From CAYLZN01 sp964387935 (lineage in GTDB: Bacteria; Acidobacteriota; Vicinamibacteria; Vicinamibacterales; JAFNAJ01), in NCBI GenBank assembly GCA_964387935.1, contig CAYLZN010000052.1:1-23435 (forward strand): DNA of 23,435 bases. The letters are read 5' to 3'. This document shows, piece after piece, positions 14,782-21,882 of this stretch. Numbering within the stretch: position 1 is the first letter of the stretch; every line of letters starts with the position of its first letter. The position numbers and the translations under genes are program-made. Under the pieces are notes generated by a model that saw nothing but the letters and a program-made list of their open reading frames with translations, ran no database searches and was not told the origin of the DNA.

Positions 14782-15728
14782 TGGACCAGCACCAGAAGCC
14801 CGCCCAGCCCGATCCAGAGCAGCGCAATCTCCAGCGCGCACCGCTGTCCGGTCGCCGGCGTCTCCCGCATGAGCCGACGGCAGCGCTCCTCCAGGGTGCG
14901 CAACCGGCCCTGCCCGGAGAGACCCAGGAAGCGGTCGCCCCGCCGCCGCGCGCAGCGGACGAGTGCGTGGGCCAGCGCCAGGGGCCTGCCGGTCAGCGAG
15001 GCGGCCTGATCGTCGGCGCGCCACTCCATCTCCTGGGCCGCCCGCCGGCCGACGGCCTGGGCGAACGGGTTGAACCACTGCAGGCCGCGAAGGCCCAGCA
15101 GCAGCCATCCCCTCAGCACGTCGCGGTGACGGACGTGTGCGAGTTCGTGCGCGAGCGCCGCGCGGAGTTCGTCATCGGTCAGCGTCGAGATCGTGCCGGA
15201 GGAGATCACGAGGCGCGCCCGACGCCAGCCGCGGCAGTGCAGGGTGTGCCCTGGTGAGGCGATCACCTCGACGGCAGGCTCGGGCAACTCGAGCACGGTC
15301 GCGAGTTCGCGGACCTGTGCGGTGACCCGGGCCGGAGGCTCGACCTGAGCCCGCGTGGCCTCGGCACGGCGGAACTGCCAGGCGTCCTGCGCGGCATGCG
15401 CCAGGTCACGGAGCAGCAGTGTGGCGCCCCCGAGCGCGAACGGCACGAGTGCGAGCGTACGGACGTTGGTTGCGCCCACGGGCAGGTCGGTCCAGCGGGT
15501 GCTCACGAAGACCGAGATGTCCCTGAACCACTCCTCACGCCTGAAGGGGGCAACGATCTCGAACGTCACGAGGAACACGACGGGCGCGACCAGGGCGGTC
15601 AGGCGGTAGGGGAGCCGCGCCTCGGGGCTCTCGACCGGCAGCCAGTGGAGGAGGCCCTCGACGACGAACACCGCGATCAGGCCGTGCAGCAGCAGTTCCG
15701 CCAGCAGGTCACTGGTGAGGGCGACCAT
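14778..15728 (-). CDS. M56-family (BlaR1/HtpX-like) membrane metalloprotease
   Basis: The protein has 316 residues. Several N-terminal TM segments (about 8-95) and a C-terminal one (about 298-315) surround a zincin domain with HELAH (H194, E195, H198) and downstream EMEWRADDQA supplying the third zinc ligand. M56 proteases of the BlaR1 type normally cleave a cognate repressor such as BlaI; no BlaI-like gene is adjacent here. The neighbours are instead a TM protein and a two-component pair. The ATG at 15728 has GAGGG five bases upstream. The gene overlaps cytochrome b by 20 bp. Confidence 0.88.
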   Translation of the reverse strand: MVALTSDLLAELLLHGLIAVFVVEGLLHWLPVESPEARLPYRLTALVAPVVFLVTFEIVAPFRREEWFRDISVFVSTRWTDLPVGATNVRTLALVPFALGGATLLLRDLAHAAQDAWQFRRAEATRAQVEPPARVTAQVRELATVLELPEPAVEVIASPGHTLHCRGWRRARLVISSGTISTLTDDELRAALAHELAHVRHRDVLRGWLLLGLRGLQWFNPFAQAVGRRAAQEMEWRADDQAASLTGRPLALAHALVRCARRRGDRFLGLSGQGRLRTLEERCRRLMRETPATGQRCALEIALLWIGLGGLLVLVQ

Positions 15729-16467
15729 GCGAGCCCTCGAGCGGCTCGCCCGGGCCTGCCGCGGCTCCAGGCGCAACCGGATGGCTGGCGTGACTGTCGG
15801 CGTCGCCCGTCAGGCGGGCCAGTTCGAGGGGGTGCTCGTGAGCCATGCGTTCCCGCGTGATCTCCCCCGTGAAGATCGTCGCGTCGAACGGGAACACGTC
15901 AGGATTGAAGTGCGCGTTGTAGATATGCCAGAGCAGCACGACGAGGAAGGCCATCAGCCCCTCGTTGCTGTGGGCGACCTTCGCCGCCGGGATCACCTCG
16001 CCCGGCAGGATGCGGCTGGCGGGCACCGGCCAGAGGAGCACGACGCCCGTCGCGATCACGATGACGGCGCCGAGCAGCAGTCCCCAGTACTCGAACTTCT
16101 GCCGGTAGTCGAAGCGATCGAACCGCGCCTGCTGGTCCGTCATGCCGAGGTAGTAGCGGAGTGTGGTGATCGCGTCGGTGAAGTCCTTTCTGGCAGGGAT
16201 CATGGAGAAGCTCGAGCGTCCGCGGAGCACCTCGAGGACCACACCGCTCACGTGGAAGAGCGCCAGGGCAGCGAAGGCCAGGCCGGCGGCGCGGTGCAAG
16301 GCGCGGGCGCGATCCACGCCCCCCAGCAGGTCGAGGATCCAGACGGACACGCGGGCTTCGAAGAACTTCTGCGGCAGGCCCGTCACGGCCAGCACCGTGA
16401 ACAGCGCCATCGTCCCGAAGTGCTCGACACGCTGCCTGGGCGAGAAGCGAATGAACATCCGGGTCAT
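15709..16467 (-). CDS. FdnI/HydC-type diheme cytochrome b
   Basis: The protein has 252 residues with four or five TM helices. Histidines at about 16 (VEHFG), 58 (ALHRAAG), 166 (VAHSNEG) and 181 (LLWHIYNAH) sit where formate dehydrogenase gamma subunits place two b-hemes. The NPDVFPFDATIFTGEITRERM stretch near the end is typical of the FdnI/HydC group. It should pass electrons between the quinone pool and a periplasmic partner, here the nine-heme cytochrome encoded just upstream. The ATG at 16467 overlaps the cytochrome c stop (ATGA). Confidence 0.92.
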   Translation of the reverse strand: MTRMFIRFSPRQRVEHFGTMALFTVLAVTGLPQKFFEARVSVWILDLLGGVDRARALHRAAGLAFAALALFHVSGVVLEVLRGRSSFSMIPARKDFTDAITTLRYYLGMTDQQARFDRFDYRQKFEYWGLLLGAVIVIATGVVLLWPVPASRILPGEVIPAAKVAHSNEGLMAFLVVLLWHIYNAHFNPDVFPFDATIFTGEITRERMAHEHPLELARLTGDADSHASHPVAPGAAAGPGEPLEGSHGRPHQ

Positions 16468-17507
16468 CGATTCACCACCACGCGCCAGAGGTGCAGCAGG
16501 ACCTGCAGCATCAGTCCGCCGATCATGAAGGGGATGAGGAACTGGTAGCCCAGCGTGACGGCGTAGACGAGCGGGGCGTTGCTCCAGGTCGGCTCGTAGT
16601 GCGACAGCCAGGCGCCCGGGAAGTTCTCCGTCGCATCTTCGTGGCACCGCCGGCAGGTCTTCACCAGGTTCGCCTTCAGCACGGGCGAGTTCGGATCGTC
16701 CACTTTCACGATGTCGTGCACCCCGTGGCAATCCGAGCAGCGGGCGACCACAGGCTCGTCGCTTGGAGCGCTGCGGCGACGGAGCGAGGCGGTCATCCCG
16801 TGAAAGTCCGAGAGATACGTGCTCTGGACGGCCGTCGAGATGCCGTATTTCGCCATCAACTGCTGGTCGGCGTGGCAGCGGGCGCACATGTCCGGCGTGC
16901 GGCTCAACCAGTCCTGCGCCGTGGGCCCGCCCACGTCGTGCGCCCGGTGGCAATCCGTGCAGGCAGGGACATCCGGGTTGTTCTCATCGAGCAGCGCCCG
17001 GCCGTGGACGCTCTTCGCATACGCCTGGGCGACGCCCGCGTGGCAGCGCGCGCACGTCTGGGAGATCCGGCCCCGCGGGACGGTGGCGCGTGCCACGTCG
17101 TGTGAACCGTGGCAGTCCACGCAGAGAGGCGCCGTCTTGTCCCCGCGCTCGAGCGCCTGCGCGTGCACGCCATCCATCGTCTTGGCGTAGTTGGCGAAAT
17201 GACAGCGCTTGCACTGCTCGTTGTAGGCGACGCTGAACTCGCGCCGGTCGCGGAACGGACGCGCGGGATGCGGGACCTCGGTCGTGTCGGTGTGGCAGTC
17301 CGGACAGGCCAGTTTGTCGCCGTGCACGGACTTCTGGAACGTCTCGAGCTTGACGAACAGCGAGCGGGACTCGCCGCTGGGCAGGTCGACCGAGAGGGAC
17401 TCATCGCCGTGACAGGCCAGACAGGTCTCGGTGCGTTCGGTGCGGCTGGCGAGGGTCTCCGCCGGTTGCGCCGTCATGAGAAGGATGAGCAGTGGGACGC
17501 CGGTCAT
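16464..17507 (-). CDS. Nine-heme c-type cytochrome with C-terminal membrane anchor
   Basis: The protein has 347 residues. A short signal peptide (1-16) is followed by nine CXXCH motifs between residue 29 and the C-terminal third: CLACH, CPDCH, CKRCH, CVDCH, CARCH, CTDCH, CARCH, CSDCH and CRRCH. Many SVHG, VHG and SHD histidines can serve as distal ligands. One TM helix lies at about 313-340. It should be a periplasmic, membrane-tethered multiheme electron carrier. Together with the FdnI-type cytochrome b it reproduces as two proteins the domain make-up of Geobacter CbcL. The ATG at 17507 is chosen because it starts the signal peptide; no good Shine-Dalgarno is visible. Confidence 0.93.
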   Translation of the reverse strand: MTGVPLLILLMTAQPAETLASRTERTETCLACHGDESLSVDLPSGESRSLFVKLETFQKSVHGDKLACPDCHTDTTEVPHPARPFRDRREFSVAYNEQCKRCHFANYAKTMDGVHAQALERGDKTAPLCVDCHGSHDVARATVPRGRISQTCARCHAGVAQAYAKSVHGRALLDENNPDVPACTDCHRAHDVGGPTAQDWLSRTPDMCARCHADQQLMAKYGISTAVQSTYLSDFHGMTASLRRRSAPSDEPVVARCSDCHGVHDIVKVDDPNSPVLKANLVKTCRRCHEDATENFPGAWLSHYEPTWSNAPLVYAVTLGYQFLIPFMIGGLMLQVLLHLWRVVVNR

Positions 17508-17517
17508 GGGCTTCGGT

Positions 17518-17536
17518 GCCGGGTCGGAAGCCCGGC
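17518..17536 (-). promoter_or_regulatory. Leader hairpin upstream of the cytochrome c gene
   Basis: GCCGGG and CCCGGC form a 6-bp stem with a short loop (TTCCGAC or its complement), ending 11 bases before the cytochrome c ATG. No T-run follows, so it is not a terminator. It could influence translation of a gene that lacks an obvious ribosome-binding site. Confidence 0.3.
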
Positions 17537-17548
17537 AGCTGGATTCCA

Positions 17549-17564
17549 CGCAAGGGGGTTGCCA
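17549..17564 (-). promoter_or_regulatory. Sigma-54-like -24/-12 element
   Basis: On the minus strand the sequence reads TGGCAACCCCCTTGCG. GG and GC are exactly 10 bp apart, and TGGCA and TTGC match the -24 and -12 elements; the CG after TGGCA and the final W are not matched. Transcription would start near 17538, giving a leader of about 30 nt to the cytochrome c ATG. It overlaps the palindrome at 17561-17579. Confidence 0.35.
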
Positions 17565-17579
17565 TCGGTGACCGATGGC
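17561..17579. promoter_or_regulatory. 19-bp palindrome, likely operator
   Basis: GCCATCGGTGACCGATGGC is a perfect 9-bp inverted repeat around one central base. It lies 54 bp upstream of the cytochrome c ATG in the only sizeable spacer of the right-hand block, and overlaps the -24 part of the sigma-54-like element. A 9-bp perfect arm at this spacing is expected about 0.1 times in a window this size, so it is probably a protein-binding site. Which regulator binds is unknown. Confidence 0.55.
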
Positions 17580-17661
17580 CAAAATGCTCGAAAGACTTGA
17601 CTTGTCGGCGCACGTGGCACGAGCCGACTCAGCCGCTGACGGGATCCCGGCGGTTCGATCG

Positions 17662-19032
17662 TCACCGAGGCTCGAAGCGGGCCGTGAAATGGCGCAGCAC
17701 CCTGGGCGCGTGTACCAGACGGTAGCCCGGCAGAGCGTCCCGCTGGCGGGCCACCTCCAGGACCACCTCGGCGACGTAGTCGATGTGCGACTGCGTGTAC
17801 ACCCGCCGGGGTATCGCCAGCCGCACGAGATCCATCGCGGCGGGGGTCTCCGAGCCGTCCGGGTGCAGCCCGAACATCACCGTCCCGATCTCGACCCCGC
17901 GCACGCCCCCTTCCACGTACAGCGCGTTGGCCACGGCGATCCCGGGGTAGTGCAGCGGCGGCACCCCGGGCAGCAGCGCGCGCGCGTCCAGGTAGATGGC
18001 GTGGCCACCGGGCGGCTGGATGATGGGCACCCCGCCCGCGGTCAACTTCTCGCCGAGGTACTCCGTGGAGCGGATGCGGTAGCGCAGGTAGGGTTCCTCG
18101 ACGACCTCTTCGAGGCCCTGTGCGATCGCCTCGAGGTCGTAGCCGGCGAGCCCGCCGTAGGTGGGAAAGCCCTCGGTCAGGATCAGCAGGTTCCGGCACG
18201 CCTCGGCCCAGACATCGTCGTTCATGGCGAGGAACCCGCCGATGTTCGACAGCCCGTCCTTCTTGGCGGACATCGTGCAGCCATCGGCCAGCGCGAACAT
18301 CTCCTGCGCGATTCGCTTGGGCGTCCAGTCCGCGAAGCCCGGCTCCCGCCGCTTGATGAAGTAGGCGTTCTCGGCAAACCGGCAGGCGTCGAGGAACAGC
18401 GGCTTGCCAAACCGGTCGCACAGGGCACGCACGCCGCGCAGGTTCTCCATCGACACGGGCTGCCCGCCGCCGGAGTTGTTGGTCACCGTGACCATGACGA
18501 GCGGCACCCGGTCCCCGGCATCCGCGAGCGTGCGTTCGAGAGCCGCGAGATCCACGTTCCCCTTGAACGGGTGCAGCAGCGCCGGCTGACGGCCTTCCGG
18601 GATCACGAGGTCGCGGGCCTCGGCTTCCTCGACCTCCACGTTGGCGCGCGTCGTGTCGAAGTGGTTGTTGTTCGGGACGATGGCCCCGGGCTTCAGGCGC
18701 GTGTGGAACAGGATGCGCTCGGCCGCGCGCCCCTGATGCGTCGGGATGATGTGCGCAAAGCCAGTGAGGTCCTTCACCACGGCCTGAAAGCGGTAGAACG
18801 AGCGGCTGCCCGCGTACGACTCGTCGCCCTGCATCAGCGCGCCCCACTGGGCCGCCGACATCGCCCCCGTGCCCGAATCGGTGAGCAGATCGACGAGCAC
18901 GTCCTCGGCGTGCAACTGGAAGACGTTGTAGCCGGCCTCGCGCAGGCGCGCCTCACGGTCCTCCCGACGGGTGAACTTCACCGCCTCCACCGACTTGATG
19001 CGGAAAGGCTCGATGATGGTTCTGTAGTTCAT
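17662..19032 (-). CDS. tnaA: Tryptophanase
   Basis: The protein has 456 residues, a PLP enzyme of the beta-eliminating lyase family. The PLP lysine lies in SAKKDG, with DLLTDSGTGAM, PTHQGRAAE, GGQPVSM and FAENAYFIK blocks. Tryptophanase is chosen over tyrosine phenol-lyase because it has Asp in HFDTT (Thr in the lyase), Ile in VEIG (Arg in the lyase) and His in LRHFTARF (Phe in the lyase). It splits tryptophan to indole, pyruvate and ammonia. The ATG at 19032 comes five bases after the ppa stop, whose TAGGGG serves as a weak ribosome-binding site. No TnaC-type leader can precede it because ppa is directly upstream. Confidence 0.93.
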   Translation of the reverse strand: MNYRTIIEPFRIKSVEAVKFTRREDREARLREAGYNVFQLHAEDVLVDLLTDSGTGAMSAAQWGALMQGDESYAGSRSFYRFQAVVKDLTGFAHIIPTHQGRAAERILFHTRLKPGAIVPNNNHFDTTRANVEVEEAEARDLVIPEGRQPALLHPFKGNVDLAALERTLADAGDRVPLVMVTVTNNSGGGQPVSMENLRGVRALCDRFGKPLFLDACRFAENAYFIKRREPGFADWTPKRIAQEMFALADGCTMSAKKDGLSNIGGFLAMNDDVWAEACRNLLILTEGFPTYGGLAGYDLEAIAQGLEEVVEEPYLRYRIRSTEYLGEKLTAGGVPIIQPPGGHAIYLDARALLPGVPPLHYPGIAVANALYVEGGVRGVEIGTVMFGLHPDGSETPAAMDLVRLAIPRRVYTQSHIDYVAEVVLEVARQRDALPGYRLVHAPRVLRHFTARFEPR

Positions 19033-19037
19033 GGCCC

Positions 19038-19586
19038 CTACTTGCGCGTGATCTCGCCCCGGCGGAGTTGCCGGTACAGGTCGAGCGCCTCTTCCAGGAT
19101 CCTCACGGCCTCGTCGGGGCCCATGAAGTCCTCGACGACCACCTGCTTGTGCTCGAGCATCTTGTAGTCCTCGAAGAAGCGCTTGATCTGCCGCAACTGG
19201 TGCGACGGGAGCTGCGTGTGGGTCGTGTATTCCTGGACGGCCGGGTCCTTGACGCTCACGGCGATGATCTTGTCGTCGAGTCCCTTCTCGTCGCGCATCC
19301 GCATCACGCCGATCGCCCGTGCGTCGAGCACGGTCATCGGGTGCACCGGCTCCTGGCCGATGACCAGCGCGTCCAGCGGGTCGCCGTCGTCGCAGAACGT
19401 GCGGGGGATGAACCCGTAGTTGGCGGGGTAGTACACCGCGCTGTAGAGCACCCGGTCGAGGCGCAGGAGCCCCGACTCCTTGTCCAGCTCGTACTTGTTC
19501 ACGCTGCCCATCGGCACCTCGATGACAACGGGGAAGGCCGCAGCGATGAGATGATCGTCGACGTAGATGTCGTGCCAGGGATGCAT
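19038..19586 (-). CDS. ppa: Inorganic pyrophosphatase (family I)
   Basis: The protein has 182 residues, the usual size for a soluble family I enzyme. It hydrolyses pyrophosphate to phosphate and drives biosynthetic reactions. The signature DGDPLDALV, the VNKYELDKESGLLRLDRVLYS and YPANYGFIPRT segments and the C-terminal KRFFEDYK block are all present. It starts with ATG at 19586, 24 bp after hypF, and ends five bases before tnaA, so it probably shares a transcript with both. Confidence 0.96.
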   Translation of the reverse strand: MHPWHDIYVDDHLIAAAFPVVIEVPMGSVNKYELDKESGLLRLDRVLYSAVYYPANYGFIPRTFCDDGDPLDALVIGQEPVHPMTVLDARAIGVMRMRDEKGLDDKIIAVSVKDPAVQEYTTHTQLPSHQLRQIKRFFEDYKMLEHKQVVVEDFMGPDEAVRILEEALDLYRQLRRGEITRK

Positions 19587-19610
19587 GCGGCGAGTGTATC
19601 CCAGGGGCTG

Positions 19611-21872
19611 TCAGCCTGCCACGAGGACCTGCCCGAGCGCGAGCCCTCCGTCACCGGGCGGGACGTTGCGGTGCAGATGCACGGTGGCGTGAGGCGCGAG
19701 CGCGTCCGCGAGCCCTTGCGCCAGGCGGGCGTTCTGGAAGCACCCGCCCGTCAGCACCACCGGCAGGGGGCCCCGGGTCGCGAGGGTCGCCCGGACGAGT
19801 TCCAGGCCGACGTCGACGAGCGTCTGGTGGAACCGGGCCGCGATGCCGCCCACCGCTCGCCGAGCCAGGACGAGCTCGACCCCTTCGCGCACGGCCGGAC
19901 GCAGGTCGACGATCCACGGTGACACCGAGCGGTCGAGCGCCCACGGAAGGGGAGGGGCAGGGGCAGGGTCGGCGGCGTGATCCCACAGGGCGGCGACCTG
20001 GCCCTCGAAACGGGACTCACGTCGCGCGAGGCCGAGGGCCCCGAACCCGTCGAAGTAGCGGCCCACGCCATGGGCGAGCGGGGTGTTGATGCGCCCCTCG
20101 ACGAGCTGCCGCACGACGGTCAGGTCGCGGTCCGGGACGCGCTGGAACAGAGGGAGCGCCAGGAGCGGCGCGTCGGGACCGAACGCGTCGAGCACGAGGG
20201 CGAGCGCGATCCGCCACACCTGGCGAATGGCCACGTCCCCGCCCGCGAGCGGGACGGGACGGAACGTCGCCAGGCGTTCGAACGATCGACGCGTGGCCAG
20301 CAGCAGTTCGCCTCCCCACGCCGCGCCATCGGTGCCGTAGCCCGTGCCATCCCAGGCCAGGCCGAGCACGGGGCCGTCGAGCCCGTGTTCAGCCATGGCG
20401 CTGGCCACGTGCGCGTGGTGGTGCTGGACGCCCACCGTGGCGACACCCGCGCGCGCCAGGGCGTACGCGGTGGACGGATACTCGGGATGGAGGTCGTGGA
20501 CGACCACCTCGGGGCTGCACTGCAGGAACCGCTCGAAGCGCGCGATCGACGACTCGAAGAACTGCTGCGTGGCGACGTGATCGAGATCGCCGATGTGTGG
20601 CCCGAGCCAGGCCTGGTCTCCGCGCGCGAGGCAGAAGGTGTTCTTGAGCAGGGCGCCGCACGCCAGCACGGTGCGGTCGAGCGGCGTCTTCAGGCTCACC
20701 GCCCGGGGCACGTAACCCCGCGAGCGGCGCAGCACGGTGAGGCCCGTGCCAATCTGCCGCACGATCGAGTCGTCAGCCGGCGCCTCGATGGCGCGGTCGT
20801 GGGTCAGGAACAGGTCCGCGATGTCGCGGAGCCGCGCGACCGCGTCGTGGGTCCTGTAGGCGAGCGGCTCCTCCGAGAGGTTGCCCGAGGTCATGACGAG
20901 CGGCCGGGCCACCCCGGCCATCAGCAGGTGATGGAGCGGGGTGTAGGGCAGCATCAGGCCGACGAGGGGATTGCCGGGCGCCACGTCGGGCGCGAGCGGG
21001 GTGCGGTCGCGGCGCCGCGCGAGGACGATCGGCCTCACCGGCCCCGTGAGGGTCGCCCGCTCCTCGTCACCGAGCAGGGCCAGGGCGTCAGCCGCTACAA
21101 GGTCCGGCACCATGACGGCCAGGGGTTTCTCGTCGCGTCGCTTGCGTGCGCGGAGCGTCGCCACCGCGTGCGACGAGGTGGCGTCGCACGCGAGGTGGAA
21201 GCCCCCGAGGCCCTTCACCGCGACGACCAGGCCGGCTTCGATCGCGAGGGAGGCCGCGGCGATCGGATCGCGCGTGGGCACCTCTGTCCCATTCGCCGCG
21301 AGCAGCCGAGGTGCCGGTCCGCAGACGGGGCAGGCATTGGGCTCGGCGTGGAAGCGCCGGTCCGCCGGGGTCGCGTACTCGCGGCGGCACGCCTCGCACA
21401 TGTCGAAGGCGGCCATGGTCGTCGCCGCCCGGTCGTACGGGACGCTCCGCGTGATCGTGTAGCGCGGCCCGCAGTTGGTGCAGTTGGTGAACGCGTACCG
21501 ATAGCGCCTGTCCCCCGGGTCGGCGAGTTCGCGCAGGCAGTCCGGGCACGTCGCGAGATCCGGCGGAATCGACACGCGCGGCGCGCCATCACGTGCGCTG
21601 GGCACGATGGCAAACGCCTCGAGCGGCTCGTACGGAATCGGCTCGACCGTGACGGATGCGATCGAAGCCGCCGGCGGAGGCGCGTGTCGCAGCAGCGCCG
21701 CGAACCGGTCGAGCGCGTCCGCCTGGCCGAAGACGTCAACGAGGACCCCGTCGCCGTCGTTGTGCACGCGGCCAGCTACGCCCGCCTGCCTGGCCAGTCG
21801 GTACACCCACGGCCGGAACCCCACGCCCTGGACGATGCCCCGGATCCGAAGGCGGCGCCCTTCGAGTGTCAC
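19611..21872 (-). CDS. hypF: [NiFe]-hydrogenase maturation carbamoyltransferase HypF
   Basis: The protein has 753 residues, full length for the family. In order it has an acylphosphatase-like domain (RGIVQGVGFRPWVYRLA, 1-90), two zinc-finger pairs (CPDC/CTNC, CEAC/CPVC), a YrdC-like domain (KGLGGFHLACDA, RKRRDEKPLAVM) and a Kae1-like carbamoyltransferase domain (HPEYPSTAYA, HHHAHVAS, GGCFQNARL). It makes the cyanide ligand of the hydrogenase iron from carbamoyl phosphate. The GTG at 21872 is chosen because the acylphosphatase domain begins at once; the frame is open to 22055 only over the WYL gene end. No hydrogenase or other hyp gene is in the window. Confidence 0.95.
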   Translation of the reverse strand: MTLEGRRLRIRGIVQGVGFRPWVYRLARQAGVAGRVHNDGDGVLVDVFGQADALDRFAALLRHAPPPAASIASVTVEPIPYEPLEAFAIVPSARDGAPRVSIPPDLATCPDCLRELADPGDRRYRYAFTNCTNCGPRYTITRSVPYDRAATTMAAFDMCEACRREYATPADRRFHAEPNACPVCGPAPRLLAANGTEVPTRDPIAAASLAIEAGLVVAVKGLGGFHLACDATSSHAVATLRARKRRDEKPLAVMVPDLVAADALALLGDEERATLTGPVRPIVLARRRDRTPLAPDVAPGNPLVGLMLPYTPLHHLLMAGVARPLVMTSGNLSEEPLAYRTHDAVARLRDIADLFLTHDRAIEAPADDSIVRQIGTGLTVLRRSRGYVPRAVSLKTPLDRTVLACGALLKNTFCLARGDQAWLGPHIGDLDHVATQQFFESSIARFERFLQCSPEVVVHDLHPEYPSTAYALARAGVATVGVQHHHAHVASAMAEHGLDGPVLGLAWDGTGYGTDGAAWGGELLLATRRSFERLATFRPVPLAGGDVAIRQVWRIALALVLDAFGPDAPLLALPLFQRVPDRDLTVVRQLVEGRINTPLAHGVGRYFDGFGALGLARRESRFEGQVAALWDHAADPAPAPPLPWALDRSVSPWIVDLRPAVREGVELVLARRAVGGIAARFHQTLVDVGLELVRATLATRGPLPVVLTGGCFQNARLAQGLADALAPHATVHLHRNVPPGDGGLALGQVLVAG

Positions 21873-21882
21873 GCAGGCCGTC

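Noticed and set aside
12426..15257. Long plus-strand open frames opposite the kinase and protease genes
   Set aside because: Composition is low-complexity (Arg/Ser/Ala/Gly); the minus strand encodes clear families here.
17662..19032. Tyrosine phenol-lyase as identity
   Set aside because: The discriminating residues (Asp in HFDTT, Ile in VEIG, His in LRHFTAR) are those of tryptophanase.
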